Below are positions 45,618-55,947 of a stretch of DNA of 64,000 bases, in pieces; the stretch's first letter is position 1, and the number at the start of each line of letters is the position of its first letter. Position numbers and translations under genes: made by a program. Source of the DNA: Ypsolopha sequella (lineage: Eukaryota > Arthropoda > Insecta > Lepidoptera > Ypsolophidae); assembly GCA_934047225.1 (NCBI GenBank), contig OW203986.1:25795221-25859220 (forward strand), written 5' to 3'. The notes below the pieces were generated by a model. The model ran no database searches, was not told the origin of the DNA, and saw nothing but the letters and a program-made list of their open reading frames with translations.

Positions 45618-45678
45618 TTACGTCCCAATGGAGCCTTAACACTGTTTTTGGGTACAAATAAACGTTTTTAGGGCATGC
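45618..45678 (+). repeat. Dispersed fragment shared with 24525-24608
   Basis: It shares ACGTCCCAA, CACTGTTTTTGGGTACAAAT and GTTTTTAGGGCA with the block at 24525. Confidence 0.5.
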
Positions 45679-45747
45679 AAGTTCTTTCTCAGTTTTTCTC
45701 TTCACTTTTCTAACAATTTTTGTAAAAAAAATATATAATAAATAAAG

Positions 45748-45822
45748 ACATGATCTTGCTACATTTATTGCCCTTCTTCTTAGCAAGAGAAATCGAATGG
45801 GCAATTTTAGGCATATATTTAT
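45748..45822 (+). repeat. GAATTT-tail repeat, small fragment e
   Basis: ACATGATCTTGCTA, GCCCTTCTTCTTAGCAAGA and AATCGAATGGGC are the reverse complement of the start region of copies a and b (6600-6670, 44160-44230). Confidence 0.65.
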
Positions 45823-45914
45823 TGAAATCTTATTCATCTAATCACTTTGTTGTATTTATTGCTTTACATCTAAATAATATTTTTATTCGTTATATTAATA
45901 CAATATTAATATAA

Positions 45915-46041
45915 CGTCTTCACTCGCCCAGAAGAAGGCAGTCCGATTCTACTGAAACTGGTCCGCTATCCCGATCAAAATACTTATTGAGGTTGGCCGT
46001 TTTGCAATAATCATGTTTTATCCTCAAGTTTCATTCAATTA
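45915..46041 (-). repeat. Dispersed repeat, inverted partner of 32490-32615
   Basis: Collinear with the reverse complement of 32490-32615, sharing TCTTCACTCGCCCAGAAGAA and CTCAAGTTTCATTCAATTA. It is followed 20 bp later by the GAATTT-tail repeat copy c. Confidence 0.7.
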
Positions 46042-46062
46042 TTTTATTTTTTACTTAAAACT

Positions 46063-46362
46063 TCAAATTCAAATTCAAATAGTTTATTTTGTAAAATAGG
46101 TATACATAATAAACTTTTTACGAGTCTAATTTAATCTTATAAAAATATATGTAATAAAATAATAAATGTACATGAACTAAATTAAAGCTTTATTTAATTT
46201 ATATAGCAATATATAAACGATTAAAATAATAGGTAAAATTTATATTATACAAGATGAAGCCAGGAACAAGATTCAATGATCACCAACCGTGCCCCCAGCA
46301 CGAATCCAGGCGGCCGACCAAATCCCATCCTATATATTACATACTAATAGGTTACATATATA
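46063..46362 (-). repeat. GAATTT-tail repeat, copy c (5' deleted)
   Basis: On the plus strand it starts TTCAAATTCAAATAGTTTAT and matches copy b up to the CGGCCGACCAAATCCCATCC core, with an internal deletion before GCCAGGAACAAGATTC. Confidence 0.8.
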
Positions 46363-46941
46363 AAAGAATAAAATAACTTATGAAAGTATAACATTTTATA
46401 AAATTTATGTAAACCTAGCTTTAATTGTTTTCCCCGTTTTATATTAATTTTTATCCTTTTCTATTTATTGCTTTTCAAAGGTTAATTTCGTAAAAAGTAT
46501 CTAATATACGTATATACCCAGTATTATATGTACCTATTTTACAAAATAAAGTATTTGGATTGAATCTCAGCTAGTGGTAAAAGTTCAAGAAAATATACTG
46601 AAAAAATGCTCATCAACTTCTTGTTTCAAATTAAACCATGTTGTTTTACGAACGCAGCCAGCCAGGGTGACTTTATTGTCGTTTTATACAATCCTTTTGT
46701 TGGCTTTTGAACTGGCTCCAAGTGAAATGTTAACAATAAATGCTGACTCAAGATTATGCTTTCATAAGACTGCGTTATTACATTTAATGGTCTAAGAATA
46801 AAGTAAGTCTGAAACTGCATTATTCAATATGATGTTTGAGGTACTCTAAGTTATCGTTTCTAGCTAATATTGTTTTGTGCAAATGAACGCTAGTCGATGA
46901 GAAAGTTTATGAAATGTTGGAACCACAAAAGGAAATGGAAT
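46363..46941. other. No supported feature
   Basis: Short frames without motifs. A polyadenylation-like AATAAA near 46549 has no associated coding region. Confidence 0.4.
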
Positions 46942-47000
46942 ACAGTGTTTAGGGTTCCGTAACCGAACGGTGCGTAACGAGACCCTATTATTAAGGCGAT
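46942..47000 (+). repeat. GTCT-block repeat, 5' fragment
   Basis: TTTAGGGTTCCGTAACCGAA and GAGACCCTATTATTAAGGC match the start of the family at 12165 and 23861. The rest is missing. Confidence 0.6.
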
Positions 47001-47409
47001 TACCATCGACAAATTAGCAGCTCGATGTTTATCGGTACGATTATCGACGGAAACGACATTTAAATAACGTTCATATCAGCGCGTAATGCATTGTAGTTGT
47101 TACGACGCTTGCTGCGTCCTTGACGGGGCGAAATAGGAGAAAATAATATTTTTCACATGAACGTAATTGTTCAATTGAATAATCTTATGTTATGTTTATA
47201 GCGATTAAGTTTATCTATTTATCAAAGCATAAATGAATGAAATCGACCAAGTCGCTTAGGAGCAGTAGGGAATTCAAGCCAAAAAACACCATTCGATTGA
47301 AATTTTTTTTCATATAGAATTTTTGGTGGTATGAAAAAGAAAAATGTTGCATATGTTATCTAACAGTTGATAGATCATAATAATTTATTTCAATATTTTT
47401 GGTTTGGTC

Positions 47410-47790
47410 ATAAACGAGGAGTAGGCTTTAGAAAGTACTCATTTGGCGATACTAATCCCCTTAAGGCTCCGCTGTCTGTTTGTTTGTCCGTCTGACACAG
47501 GGTCTGTCGCGACGTTCGCGAGCTCTGTTCTGTGGTGTGTAAAAAGGTTGCATGGATTTTGATACACTGATATAAAAAGACGTATTCAGCTGTTCCCGCG
47601 CGGGAACTTTTACGGTTACTCACCACAGAACATAACCCAATGTTCCTGTTTCCAGGAACAACCACCATCCCATCCCCGTTTCCACCAATCTATTGGTATA
47701 AAGGGGGAACCCGGGGGAACATGCGCAGAGGGCGGGCCTTGTTTCTTCTTTTGCCCTCCGAACACCACAGAACAGAAGAAATTTACACAG
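47410..47790. other. GC-richer segment with inverted repeats and TATA-like box
   Basis: It contains GTTCCCGCGCGGGAAC (perfect 16-bp palindrome, near 47592), GTTCCTG...CAGGAAC, and CTGTTCTGTGGTG near 47524 with CACCACAGAACAG near 47762. GGTATAAAGG lies near 47693. The arrangement recalls a transposon end or LTR promoter, but I cannot name it. Confidence 0.3.
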
Positions 47791-48357
47791 TATACGTGTT
47801 ATCATCATGGCCTCTATCACGGCAAATAATACAAATTTAAATAAATGAATCCAAGGTCGGCGGCTCCATACAAAATAACTCGAAAATATTGCATTTTTTG
47901 ACATTGCTTGTTTGAGCTCTAATCAAAAACGGTTTCAAAATACAAGTTTTAAATCTTTTACCATTATGTTTTTATGGTTCCGTATCATATATATATAGAG
48001 TGATAGTACAAAACTTGGCCAAATTATTTGTATATCTCTAGATTTTTTGGAGAATGTCTAATAATTATAATATTATTAAATGTATTTAGAATGATATATT
48101 AAATCCCTAATTACTTAAATCGTTGCACTGTGATTGAAATGCTTTGGAATCCAAATATGAGGGTACTCTACAGCGCGGGTAAATCCGTTCCCGGGAAAGA
48201 GGTTATTTCCATATCCAATGATGAATGAGGTGTTTATTGCCTATCACAAACTAACTTAAATCAGTCAAACTATACTTTGGAGGCGAAACAGGTGTGCCAG
48301 GAACGAAGCAAATGGAGATTTAGTTAAGTAACACGCAAAAAATATAATTTAGTTACC
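47791..48357. other. No supported feature
   Basis: AT-rich unassigned DNA. Confidence 0.4.
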
Positions 48358-48365
48358 CATTAAAT

Positions 48366-48722
48366 AGGTGATAGAGCAGATGCCGGGGCTCAACTGTGGA
48401 GGTACCATCATCTTACTTGGAGACCCCGTCGAAGTAATTCGGGGGAGAGTAAGAGGACAGCTCACAGGCAAAAAACCAGGAGGCCCACCATGCCTAGGAC
48501 CGATGGATGGCGGTATATCCATCCCTAATAGCCGGGCCTTATATGGAACAGATTGGTGACGGGCAGTGGCGTCACTGGTTCGAGAGTTCCGGCACCGCGC
48601 TCACCAACCCGCCTGCCCAGCGTGAGTATGGGAAATTCTTCCAGGATGACCGCCGGGAGTGGCTAAGTCTTGGAAAGGCTTATGTCCAGCAGTGGACGAA
48701 CTAGGATGATGGATGGATGACT
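48366..48722 (+). repeat. SINE-like repeat with RTE-type 3' end, copy 4 (complete)
   Basis: A complete member of about 357 bp flanked by an 8-bp direct repeat CATTAAAT (48358-48365 and 48723-48730), as left by target-primed reverse transcription. Landmarks: GGTGATAGAGC start, GGAGACCCCGTCGAAGTAAT, CCATCCCTAATAGCCGGGCC, a GAGAGTTCCGGCACC B-box-like site, and the GTCCAGCAGTGGACGAACTA end. Short open frames inside are by-products. Confidence 0.85.
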
Positions 48723-48769
48723 CATTAAATTACATACCTTTAAAATTATGAATAAATTATCCTTTTGCC

Positions 48770-49330
48770 CGCGGTTCCACCGGCGCTAATACAATTGGTG
48801 ACTATTTCCCCAAGGAACTGCGTCCTCATGGAAAAATTATACATAGCCTAAGTCCATGTGAAGAGTCCAACCATTAAAACATTGAAATAATTTTCAAAAT
48901 TAGTTCAGTAGTTATTAATGACCATGTCCCTAGGAAACAGCCCGTCCCTAAGGAACAAACATTAACCTATATCCAATTGAAGAGTCTAACTTTTACAACA
49001 GTGAAAGAATTTTCTAAATCAGTTCAATGATCCCAGGGAAACTAGGGAACTGTTCATTCCCAGGGAAACCAACAGCCCATGTCTGAAGAGTCTAACCATT
49101 ACCACAGCGAAAGAATTTTCAAAATCGGTTCAGAACTGGTTTATTCCTCCAAGGTTAAGAACTATCCAGAGATTAAGCGCGCGAATATAAATTTTAATTG
49201 CTATGTCCCAAGGGAATTGCTGGACCCCAGAGAACAGCCTATGCCCAAGTGAAATTTTAAAATCAGTTCCGTAGTTCTAAAGATTATTCCCTAGACTAGA
49301 TACAAATAAACAAACTTTACCTTTTTATAA
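48770..49330 (+). repeat. Degenerate direct repeats with TTGCCCGCGG start
   Basis: After CCTTTTGCCCGCGGTTCCAC, a block containing a carboxy-like series GAAGAGTC.AAC..TTA.AACA..GAAA.AATTTTC and AAATC.GTTCA repeats about four times at intervals of about 110-130 bp, each with a CC.AGGGAA or CCTAGGAA motif. It resembles a self-duplicated interspersed repeat tail. It is non-coding. Confidence 0.55.
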
Positions 49331-49841
49331 TATAAAAACGTTTTCAGTTTAGAGAAAAATCTTACATTCTTCGTTAAAAACCTTTTATTCCGCGGCACGA
49401 TTCTTAAAAGACTTTATTTTGCGGTATAGGTATAGTCCTTGGTTGGTATAACAAAGTGTTCTCGGTACAAACAAGTCAATCTTAAACCGGGTTTGCATAG
49501 ATTAGCGTACCACTCTGGTTTAAAGCGCGAAGGGCTTGGCCAAAGAATAGAAACAAAGCGATATACTTCTGAAACAACCACTAATGTCGTGGTCTTGTTT
49601 GGATGACAATCTTACCATGCGGAATACAGACACGTAATTTGGTTTTTTGATCTATATTTTGAATTAAGACCCTGCCTTGATCTAAATTAGTAAACCGTTA
49701 TGTGTCGGACCAGCGCACAATGCAAAGTGTCTTTTACGAACATCCGATAGCGCAAAAGATATAACTTTTTTCACAAGGACGCGATGGTTTTTCTAAATTT
49801 ATTTTTATGTAATATTTTAGCTTTTAACTTGTTAATAAATT

Positions 49842-50117
49842 TTAAATTATAAAGTTATATAATTTATTGTATTGCTCGAAAATATATAACTTCAAATTGA
49901 GGTGAAGATGCATTAAATCAGTAATTATTTCTAATTTCGGTTTGATTTGTAGAACTTCAGGGCTAGATATTGGAGATAGGTGCTGTATAATTTGAAGAAT
50001 TTCGGGGCTAGATATTGAAGAGAGGTGCTGTATTATTTGTAGAACTTCAGGACTAGATATTGGAGATAGGTGCTGTATTATTTGTAGAACTTCAGGGCTA
50101 GATATTGGTGAGAGGTG
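49842..50117 (-). CDS. Open frame over 45-bp repeats, coding-like, no start codon
   Basis: The minus-strand frame runs 91 codons from just after a TAG (50118-50120) to TAA (49842-49844). Its first two thirds are four 15-residue repeats with consensus QHLSPISSPEVLQII, predicted to be short amphipathic segments. A 35-residue Leu/Ile-rich tail follows. Differences between repeats fall mainly at third codon positions: about eight silent against two conservative changes (P to S, V to I). No ATG opens it, so it may be an exon, a pseudogene or the end of a decayed mobile-element protein. I do not recognise the family. Confidence 0.4.
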   Translation of the reverse strand, partial: HLSPISSPEVLQIIQHLSPISSPEVLQIIQHLSSISSPEILQIIQHLSPISSPEVLQIKPKLEIITDLMHLHLNLKLYIFEQYNKLYNFII

Positions 50118-50125
50118 CTATATTA
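49946..50125. repeat. 45-bp minisatellite, four units
   Basis: Four head-to-tail units of exactly 45 bp (49946, 49991, 50036 and 50081) differ at a few positions each; GGGCTAGATATTGG and AGGTGCTGTATTATT are typical blocks. There are no indels between units. The period is fifteen codons, and the minus strand is open through all four. Confidence 0.9.
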
Positions 50126-51232
50126 TTTATTTGTTTTAATTTCGGTCCCCTGACTATTTAAAAGGAAGCAAGATAGTGTTTAGCATAGTAGTTTGTCTTA
50201 AAAATGACTTTAAATCGCCACCTGTGTCTAAAATTATATTTTAAATATCATTATCACTAAGATGTCACTGCAATATGTGGATATCATACATTTGATTTCC
50301 CCTTACGTTTACTGTTTATTGCTTACCACTTACAACTTACATCTCACAGCTCGCAGGCCTCGAAGCTCATGGCTCATAGCTGACCACTTCTGATAACTGC
50401 ATAATCACTGCTTGGTACTGTCGATCAACCATGTGGTTTACTTATGGGGGGAGGGCTCCGGTAAAATGCTATGCTGGTCTACCTGGAGGAAGGGTGGGGT
50501 CAGAGTCTGACCTACGTAATTTTTTATTATTTATCGCTTTATTGGGTTAGACTGGGTTAGACCTTAGACTCAAAAGCCTTGTTTTGAAAGACTACGTTTC
50601 GGTGGGAGAGGAAGAAGGGTCCAAGCAAAAGCTATGGTAGGCTATCTATGGTATGTGAGGAAAAGGAGGTTCAAAAAAAGGTCAAATTTAAACCACGTGG
50701 TTTATGAACGCTACCTTTCCGCTCACTGCTAAGCGCTTACTCTTACTTCTTACCGCTTACGCCTACAGCATACATCGCTCTCTTTAGTCGTTACGCGACG
50801 AACAATCTGCATAATCCGCAGACACACCGCTATAAAAATGGTAATACGCCGACATACACGTTTTGCTTTTACTTACTTGGCTGTAGTTTAACAAACCCGT
50901 GTTCGAGGAAACAAACGAAAAAACTTACTGAACCGAGTTACTAGTGGCCTCGTTATAAAGTCTGGGAATATAGTTTCGGCATGACATTAGATTGAACAAC
51001 GTACATGAAAACGTAATGTGTATTATTGATGATAAAATAATTATTTTTATTGCAAACAATTAGTAAGCCCTTAAGTTGACCTACGTTTAACAATTAGCGA
51101 AATTGAAGAGTGGTTCAAATGTGGGTCAGTGGAACTTCCTCCGATAGAACATAATTTACGTATTGCCGTTTGTTTGTAAAGTTATGAAAACCACATATTC
51201 ATATAAACAATGTGAGCATCAGTTGACTTATT
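50126..51232. other. Unassigned, with two CTTAC-rich blocks
   Basis: Blocks at about 50300-50345 and 50725-50765 are rich in CTTAC, as in TTACCACTTACAACTTAC. Between them are CC(A/C)(T/C)GTGGTTTA motifs at about 50431 and 50694. This could be a degraded element, but its ends are not clear. Confidence 0.35.
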
Positions 51233-51243
51233 TATAACGACAT

Positions 51244-51601
51244 CCATCAGCCTAGTTCGTCCACTGCTGGACATAAGCCTTTCCAGGACTTTGCCACTCC
51301 CGGCGGTCACCTTGGAAGAATTGCCCATACTCACACACGCTGGGCAGGTGGGTTGGTGAGCGCGGTGCCAGAACCCTCGCACCAGTGACGCCGCTGCCCG
51401 TCACCAGTCTGTTCCATATAAGGCCCGGCTATTAGGGATGGATATACCACCATCCATCGGTCCCAGGCATGGTGGGCCTCCTGGTTTTTTGCCTGTGAGC
51501 TGTCCTCTTACTCTCCCCCGAATTACTTCGAGTAGGTCTCCAAGTAAGATGGTGGTACCTCCACAGTCGAGCCCGGCATCAGCTCTACCACGTAAACCAC
51601 C
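51244..51601 (-). repeat. SINE-like repeat with RTE-type 3' end, copy 5 (complete)
   Basis: A complete minus-strand copy flanked by an 11-bp direct repeat TATAACGACAT (51233-51243 and 51602-51612). Reversed, it reads GTGGTAGAGCTGATGCCGGG through GTCCAGCAGTGGACGAACTA. Confidence 0.85.
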
Positions 51602-51612
51602 TATAACGACAT

Positions 51613-52487
51613 ATTAGCCACAAAAACTAAACAAACCATGGCAAAATTCATTATTAATAATACATTTCATCTTAAGGCGCTCTTATCCCAAAATCAGTAA
51701 TTTCAAAGTCAAATAGAACTTTCAAATATCGTCTAAAACTTCCAAAAAAAAAATATGCAATATAGTTCAAACCTTTATCTAGGTCTTCCACGCATGTGTT
51801 ACACGATCAGATAAACTTTGCTCGATATAAATAATTCACGAACACAGCATGTAATAAGACCTTTCAAATCATGCCATTTCCATAATTCCACTCTTTTATT
51901 AACGAAACATATCTGGTAATATTGCTCTTTAAATTTTCTAGGTCGACCACGTGAGTTTCAATAAACATATTCCTTATTTTTAAACAATTTAAAAACCGAT
52001 AAAAACAACGAAAAAGTACAAAAGTGTGGTTATTTTCTTTACTCCTTATACGTAAAGAAAAAGACAGAGAGTCACTTTTTCTGGGATAAGACCTCCTTTA
52101 GTTGATTTTTTTGCGCATTTTTATTCAGTGGGTCAGTTTTTTTCAGTGAGGTAATAATAACATCGCTATAGATCAACCACCGGTTACATTGGGAAGAAAT
52201 CATTTTCAGTGAAACGTGGGTGTACAATACACACGACTGTAAAGAAACATTGTTGTTGGTAAAATACTCGCTAACACCCCTTTAAGGGGATGCATTTTGT
52301 CACAATGAATATATACTATGTAAGCAATGCTGTGTTTATTACAAGTGGACTAAAAGTGAAGCTTCATTGACAATTTTTCTTTTTCATAGAATATGTAAGC
52401 TTTTGATTTTTAAGCTTTTAAAAGACAACAGATTGTAAGCTTTGTTTAAATACTCGTACTAAGCGAAGTGATTTATTTTTAAGTGAC
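51613..52487. other. No supported feature
   Basis: AT-rich unassigned DNA. Confidence 0.4.
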
Positions 52488-52768
52488 TTTTTAGGGTTCC
52501 GTAGTCAACAACAAGGAACCCTTATACTATCGCCATGTCCGCCTGTCTGTCTGTCTGTCTGTCCGTGGCTTAGCTTAGAGACTATTAGTACTAGAAAGCT
52601 GTAATTTTTAGCTGTAAGCGGCGATTCGCATCACCAGGAACAAAATGTATGGGCCGTTCTTGGGAAGAGCAACTTCCGAGCGTACTAGAAGTTTGGCGCG
52701 ATCTGTATTATATATAATGGTACGGAACCCTTCGTGCGCGAGTCTGACTCGCACTTGGCTGGTTTTAT
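52488..52768 (+). repeat. GTCT-block repeat variant, copy 3
   Basis: It has the family ends (TTTTTAGGGTTCCGTAGTCA and ATGGTACGGAACCCTTCGTG with GAGTCTGACTCGCACTTGGC). The centre differs from the 12165 copy, with AGAAAGCTGTAATTTTTAGC and a shorter GTCT run, so it is a subfamily. Confidence 0.8.
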
Positions 52769-53169
52769 TTTATTGAAAGTTATTGTCAATTGCACGTTAC
52801 ACTGAAGTTTTGATTTTACATGTTGAAATTTTAATTGTGTGTCAGGTTTTCAGTGAATTTGCTTTCTTATGCGTTTTATGTTCAATTATTGGAACGAGTC
52901 GATGTATCTGACTTTTATTACGACTCAAGGGAATCAGTACTCTGCCAATCCACAGATCAGGGAATATTTTTATCGAATATGTGACACATGATTACATGGA
53001 AACGTGGCGTTGTAACTTGTAGCCCACTAAGCTTATAAGTTCTGTATTATTTCCAGGAGCGTTCGAGTTTTCAGGTTTTTGTATGTAAATTGTTTTTAGG
53101 TTTTCCTTTACAACTGTGGTCATGATGTTGCTATATAAATGATGTAGTAATGAAATGATTTAACATGAG

Positions 53170-53430
53170 TAGCTACGTTTGGCAAGGATTGGAGAAAGTT
53201 CGTTAGAAAAAAGAAATGTTGGAGGCGTTTGAAATGTAGTGATGGAGGAGGATGGAGAAAATTAGCTGGACGGAGAAGAAGACTAAGTACTGAGAATTGT
53301 CGAGGAAGAAATATGTTTGTTAAAAACTTTTGAAAATAGAAGAGAAAAGAAAGAAGAAGAGGAGGACACTTGATTCGAAATGACACTTTCTTGAAAAATA
53401 TCATAGAAGGCAAGGTTGAGGGAGGAAAAA
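53170..53430 (+). other. Purine-rich strand-asymmetric tract
   Basis: The plus strand is dominated by GGAGAAA, GAAGAAGA and GAGGAGGA words over about 260 bp. The complementary strand gives a Phe/Leu/Ser-rich open frame that is a compositional artefact. Confidence 0.5.
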
Positions 53431-53875
53431 GGAAGGTGAATACCTAGACACACTTAGTTTATTCAAGTGAAGGAGAAAGTTAACGTAACGTCATATCAAG
53501 AGGTCAAATCATTAGCAAAAGATGGAGAAGAATGGCGGTTACTCCACCGACAAGAGTGTAGCTCTTAAGTTATAGATAGAATGGTTGGGCTAATTTTGTT
53601 CATTATTCTTGCACGCTAGTCAATGATCACATTGGCAGTACCAAGGCTACAAGTCTGACTTGTTATCTCTGACAACATCTGCATGAATATGTATGCATCA
53701 TGTGAATATGTGTTGAGGTTAAGTGCGTACAGTCGCCTGCAGTTGAAACTTCCTATTTTGTGGCAGCGTCATAAGAACTATCTTTGGTTAGGTTGAAAAG
53801 CGGGTGAATGTAATTTTAAATTTAAACCTTACTTTAGTGACATATGGGCCTGCTGTACGATGATCGCTATGACGT

Positions 53876-53944
53876 TGAATGCCCAGGGCAGCAGCAGGGC
53901 ACCGAATACTGAATGCCCAGGGCAGCAGCATGGCACCGAATACT
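53876..53944 (+). repeat. 34-bp direct duplication
   Basis: TGAATGCCCAGGGCAGCAGC, then A(G/T)GGCACCGAATAC, occurs twice in tandem with one difference. No function is apparent. Confidence 0.8.
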
Positions 53945-54362
53945 AAATTTTAAAGTCAAGTTTAAGATGGTTCTACTTTGTTCATAGCATAAAACAAATA
54001 TTATAATAATCAAAATTACTTAAATTTATTTGCCACATGTGACTTCCTAGAATTCTAGGAAATAATCTGTTTTCCGAAACTAAACCAAGCTGTTTAATAA
54101 AAGCCAAAACCAACTATCATGCTGGAAAAGTATCATAAAGATGTATGACTTTTCAAGCGTTATTCAAACTCATCACATAACTTTTCGTTATCTCAATATA
54201 AATTTTCAGTATGATAAACAAAAGTCTGATTTTTTATTCTCTGTAATATTTAAAATGATACAAAATATTTACGGTTTAATCTTTTCCAAATATCAACCAT
54301 CTCGGAGCCTTCTTGACACCCTTGGTTCCATGCCTGATCGAGCTATAAGTGGAAAGTACCGA

Positions 54363-54496
54363 CCATCCAACTTGATACACTCCTTCTGCATAGTGAGAGA
54401 CAGTTACGTCTTTTCCCAAGACCCCAGGGCCCCATGTACCCTTATGGAAAGACGAAACTGGTCCTCACTATGCAGAACGAGTATCAAGTTGATGGG
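54363..54496. mobile_element. Imperfect hairpin element
   Basis: Arms at 54363-54416 and 54446-54496 are inverted complements with several mismatches, sharing CAACTTGATAC, CTGCATAGTGAG and GACGTAA/GACGAAA. The loop is about 29 bp. The 140-codon frame across it has no domain. Confidence 0.6.
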
Positions 54497-55311
54497 GGCC
54501 TCAAAATGCGGATATTTTAAGATGATGTGTTGCGCCTGTACAAACAACAAATATTGCACATAAAAAGTATATTCACAAATATGCAGTGATATAAAACAGC
54601 CACATCCATTTTTGCAACAATTCATCTTCATATTTTCACTATTTTTATTTGTGATTCCAAAATATATATACATGTTCAAAAACAAAAAGTTACTTAAATT
54701 TAAAACTAAATAAATTCAAAATAAAAGAAAAGGCCCTAAAACATTATACTATATGAAAAATATTCTCTAAGCCGTTGCCGTCGGGTGCGGTGCCCAAGAG
54801 ACTGGCAGCATTACCCCGCTGGGATCGCCAGACTGATCCTCTGGCCAAGGTATGCCCCAGTCCTTGAGTCACCAGAGGCGTCGATCAAACGTGTCGTTAG
54901 TTCTTCATATTTATGTACATAATATTTACAGTTGCATCAGTTTTTTTTACTTTCGTTTGTGATTTCTGTGTGCCCAAGGGCCACTGGATAGCCTAATACG
55001 ACCCTGGTAAGAGCACAAGACTAGCTCGAAATCTGAAATGGGTTTGTTATTTCTGAACGCATCTCGTTCCATATTCAAATTAAGTTCACCGCCGTCAGGG
55101 TCAGGATTCGGAAACAGATAACTTTGTCGTGCATTACTTAGGTCATTTGTCCAGGGTTTTGTTCCAAAATGAACTAACGATAAACTTGTTTTCACGTTTT
55201 CAGTGACCAAAACTACAAAATCTCCCATACATAATATCCAAAGAGTAAATAAAATTCTGGTCAGTTAGAGCACCAGAGATGCATGCGCGCCGGCACACAC
55301 ACCATGTACAA
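54497..55311. other. Unassigned, with a GC-rich fragment
   Basis: The stretch 54770-54890 is GC-rich (GTCGGGTGCGGTGCCC, CCCCGCTGGGATCGCC) and resembles transposon-derived sequence, but no frame or family is clear. Confidence 0.35.
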
Positions 55312-55388
55312 GGACACGGCTTTTTGTTTGTATCGAATTACTGCACACACAATTTGCTGCAATTTGATACAAACAAAAAGCCGTGTCC
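55312..55388. ncRNA. Perfect 23-bp hairpin, pre-miRNA-sized
   Basis: GGACACGGCTTTTTG...TATC (55312-55334) is exactly complementary to 55366-55388, with a 31-base loop. The 77-nt size suits a small-RNA precursor, but perfect pairing and the setting among MITEs make a young foldback element at least as likely. Expression is unknown. Confidence 0.3.
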
Positions 55389-55488
55389 ATGTATTCAGTA
55401 CTTAAATTGGCAGAAAACATAGCCTCGCGTTCGGGCTTGAAAATAACGCTCTACAACTTTACAAAATTATATCTCTGTTGCTCGGTGG

Positions 55489-55884
55489 AATAATAGTAGT
55501 TTATTTTACAAGGGCGCAAAGGAATAAATTACGAGGGCGATTTAAAACACGAGCGTAGCGAGTGTTTTAAACGTAACCGAGTAATTTATTGCTTTTACGC
55601 CCGTGTATCATACTACATTTTTCAATGCATAGTGTGAGGAAATGAAAACAAATATAATCTTGTGAACTTTAAATTATAATTGGCTCAAAAGGACTGTATC
55701 CATAGCCGTTAAACGGTGTAAAAAAAGTATAACGTCTATGGTACACAGGAAAGGCTGCAGGTTAGCCAACCATTGTAAATAAATTAAAAAAAATAATATT
55801 AAAGCCCTAGGGCAAAATAATCGACTTTCTGTTCGGTTTTGATGCATAAAAAGTGGGCCTTTACGAGCACATGCATTGAAAATC
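55489..55884 (+). mobile_element. Foldback-containing repeat, copy 1
   Basis: It begins AATAATAGTAGTTTATTTTA. An internal inverted repeat (about 55511-55605) pairs GGGCG..AAGGAATAAATTAC with GTAATTTATTGCTTTTACGCCC, centred on CACGAGCGTAGCGAGTG. TTTTCAATGCATAGTGTGAG, AGCCGTTAAACGGTG and AATAATCGACTTTCTGTTCG follow, with the end GAGCACATGCATTGAAAAT. Copies are at 59447-59826 (+) and 61480-61875 (-). It is non-coding. Confidence 0.8.
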
Positions 55885-55947
55885 TATATATTATTGTTTT
55901 TGTTCCCCCTATCACCTCGCCAACAATTTACAAATAATATTTCCAAA

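Noticed and set aside
47459..47500. GTCT-block repeat copy near CTCCGCTGTCTGTTTG
   Set aside because: Only about 40 bp resemble the family and both defining ends are absent.
53120..53413. 97-codon minus-strand frame rich in Phe, Leu and Ser
   Set aside because: It is produced by the purine-rich composition of the opposite strand.
54141..54563. 140-codon plus-strand frame
   Set aside because: It crosses an imperfect hairpin element and shows no protein motif.
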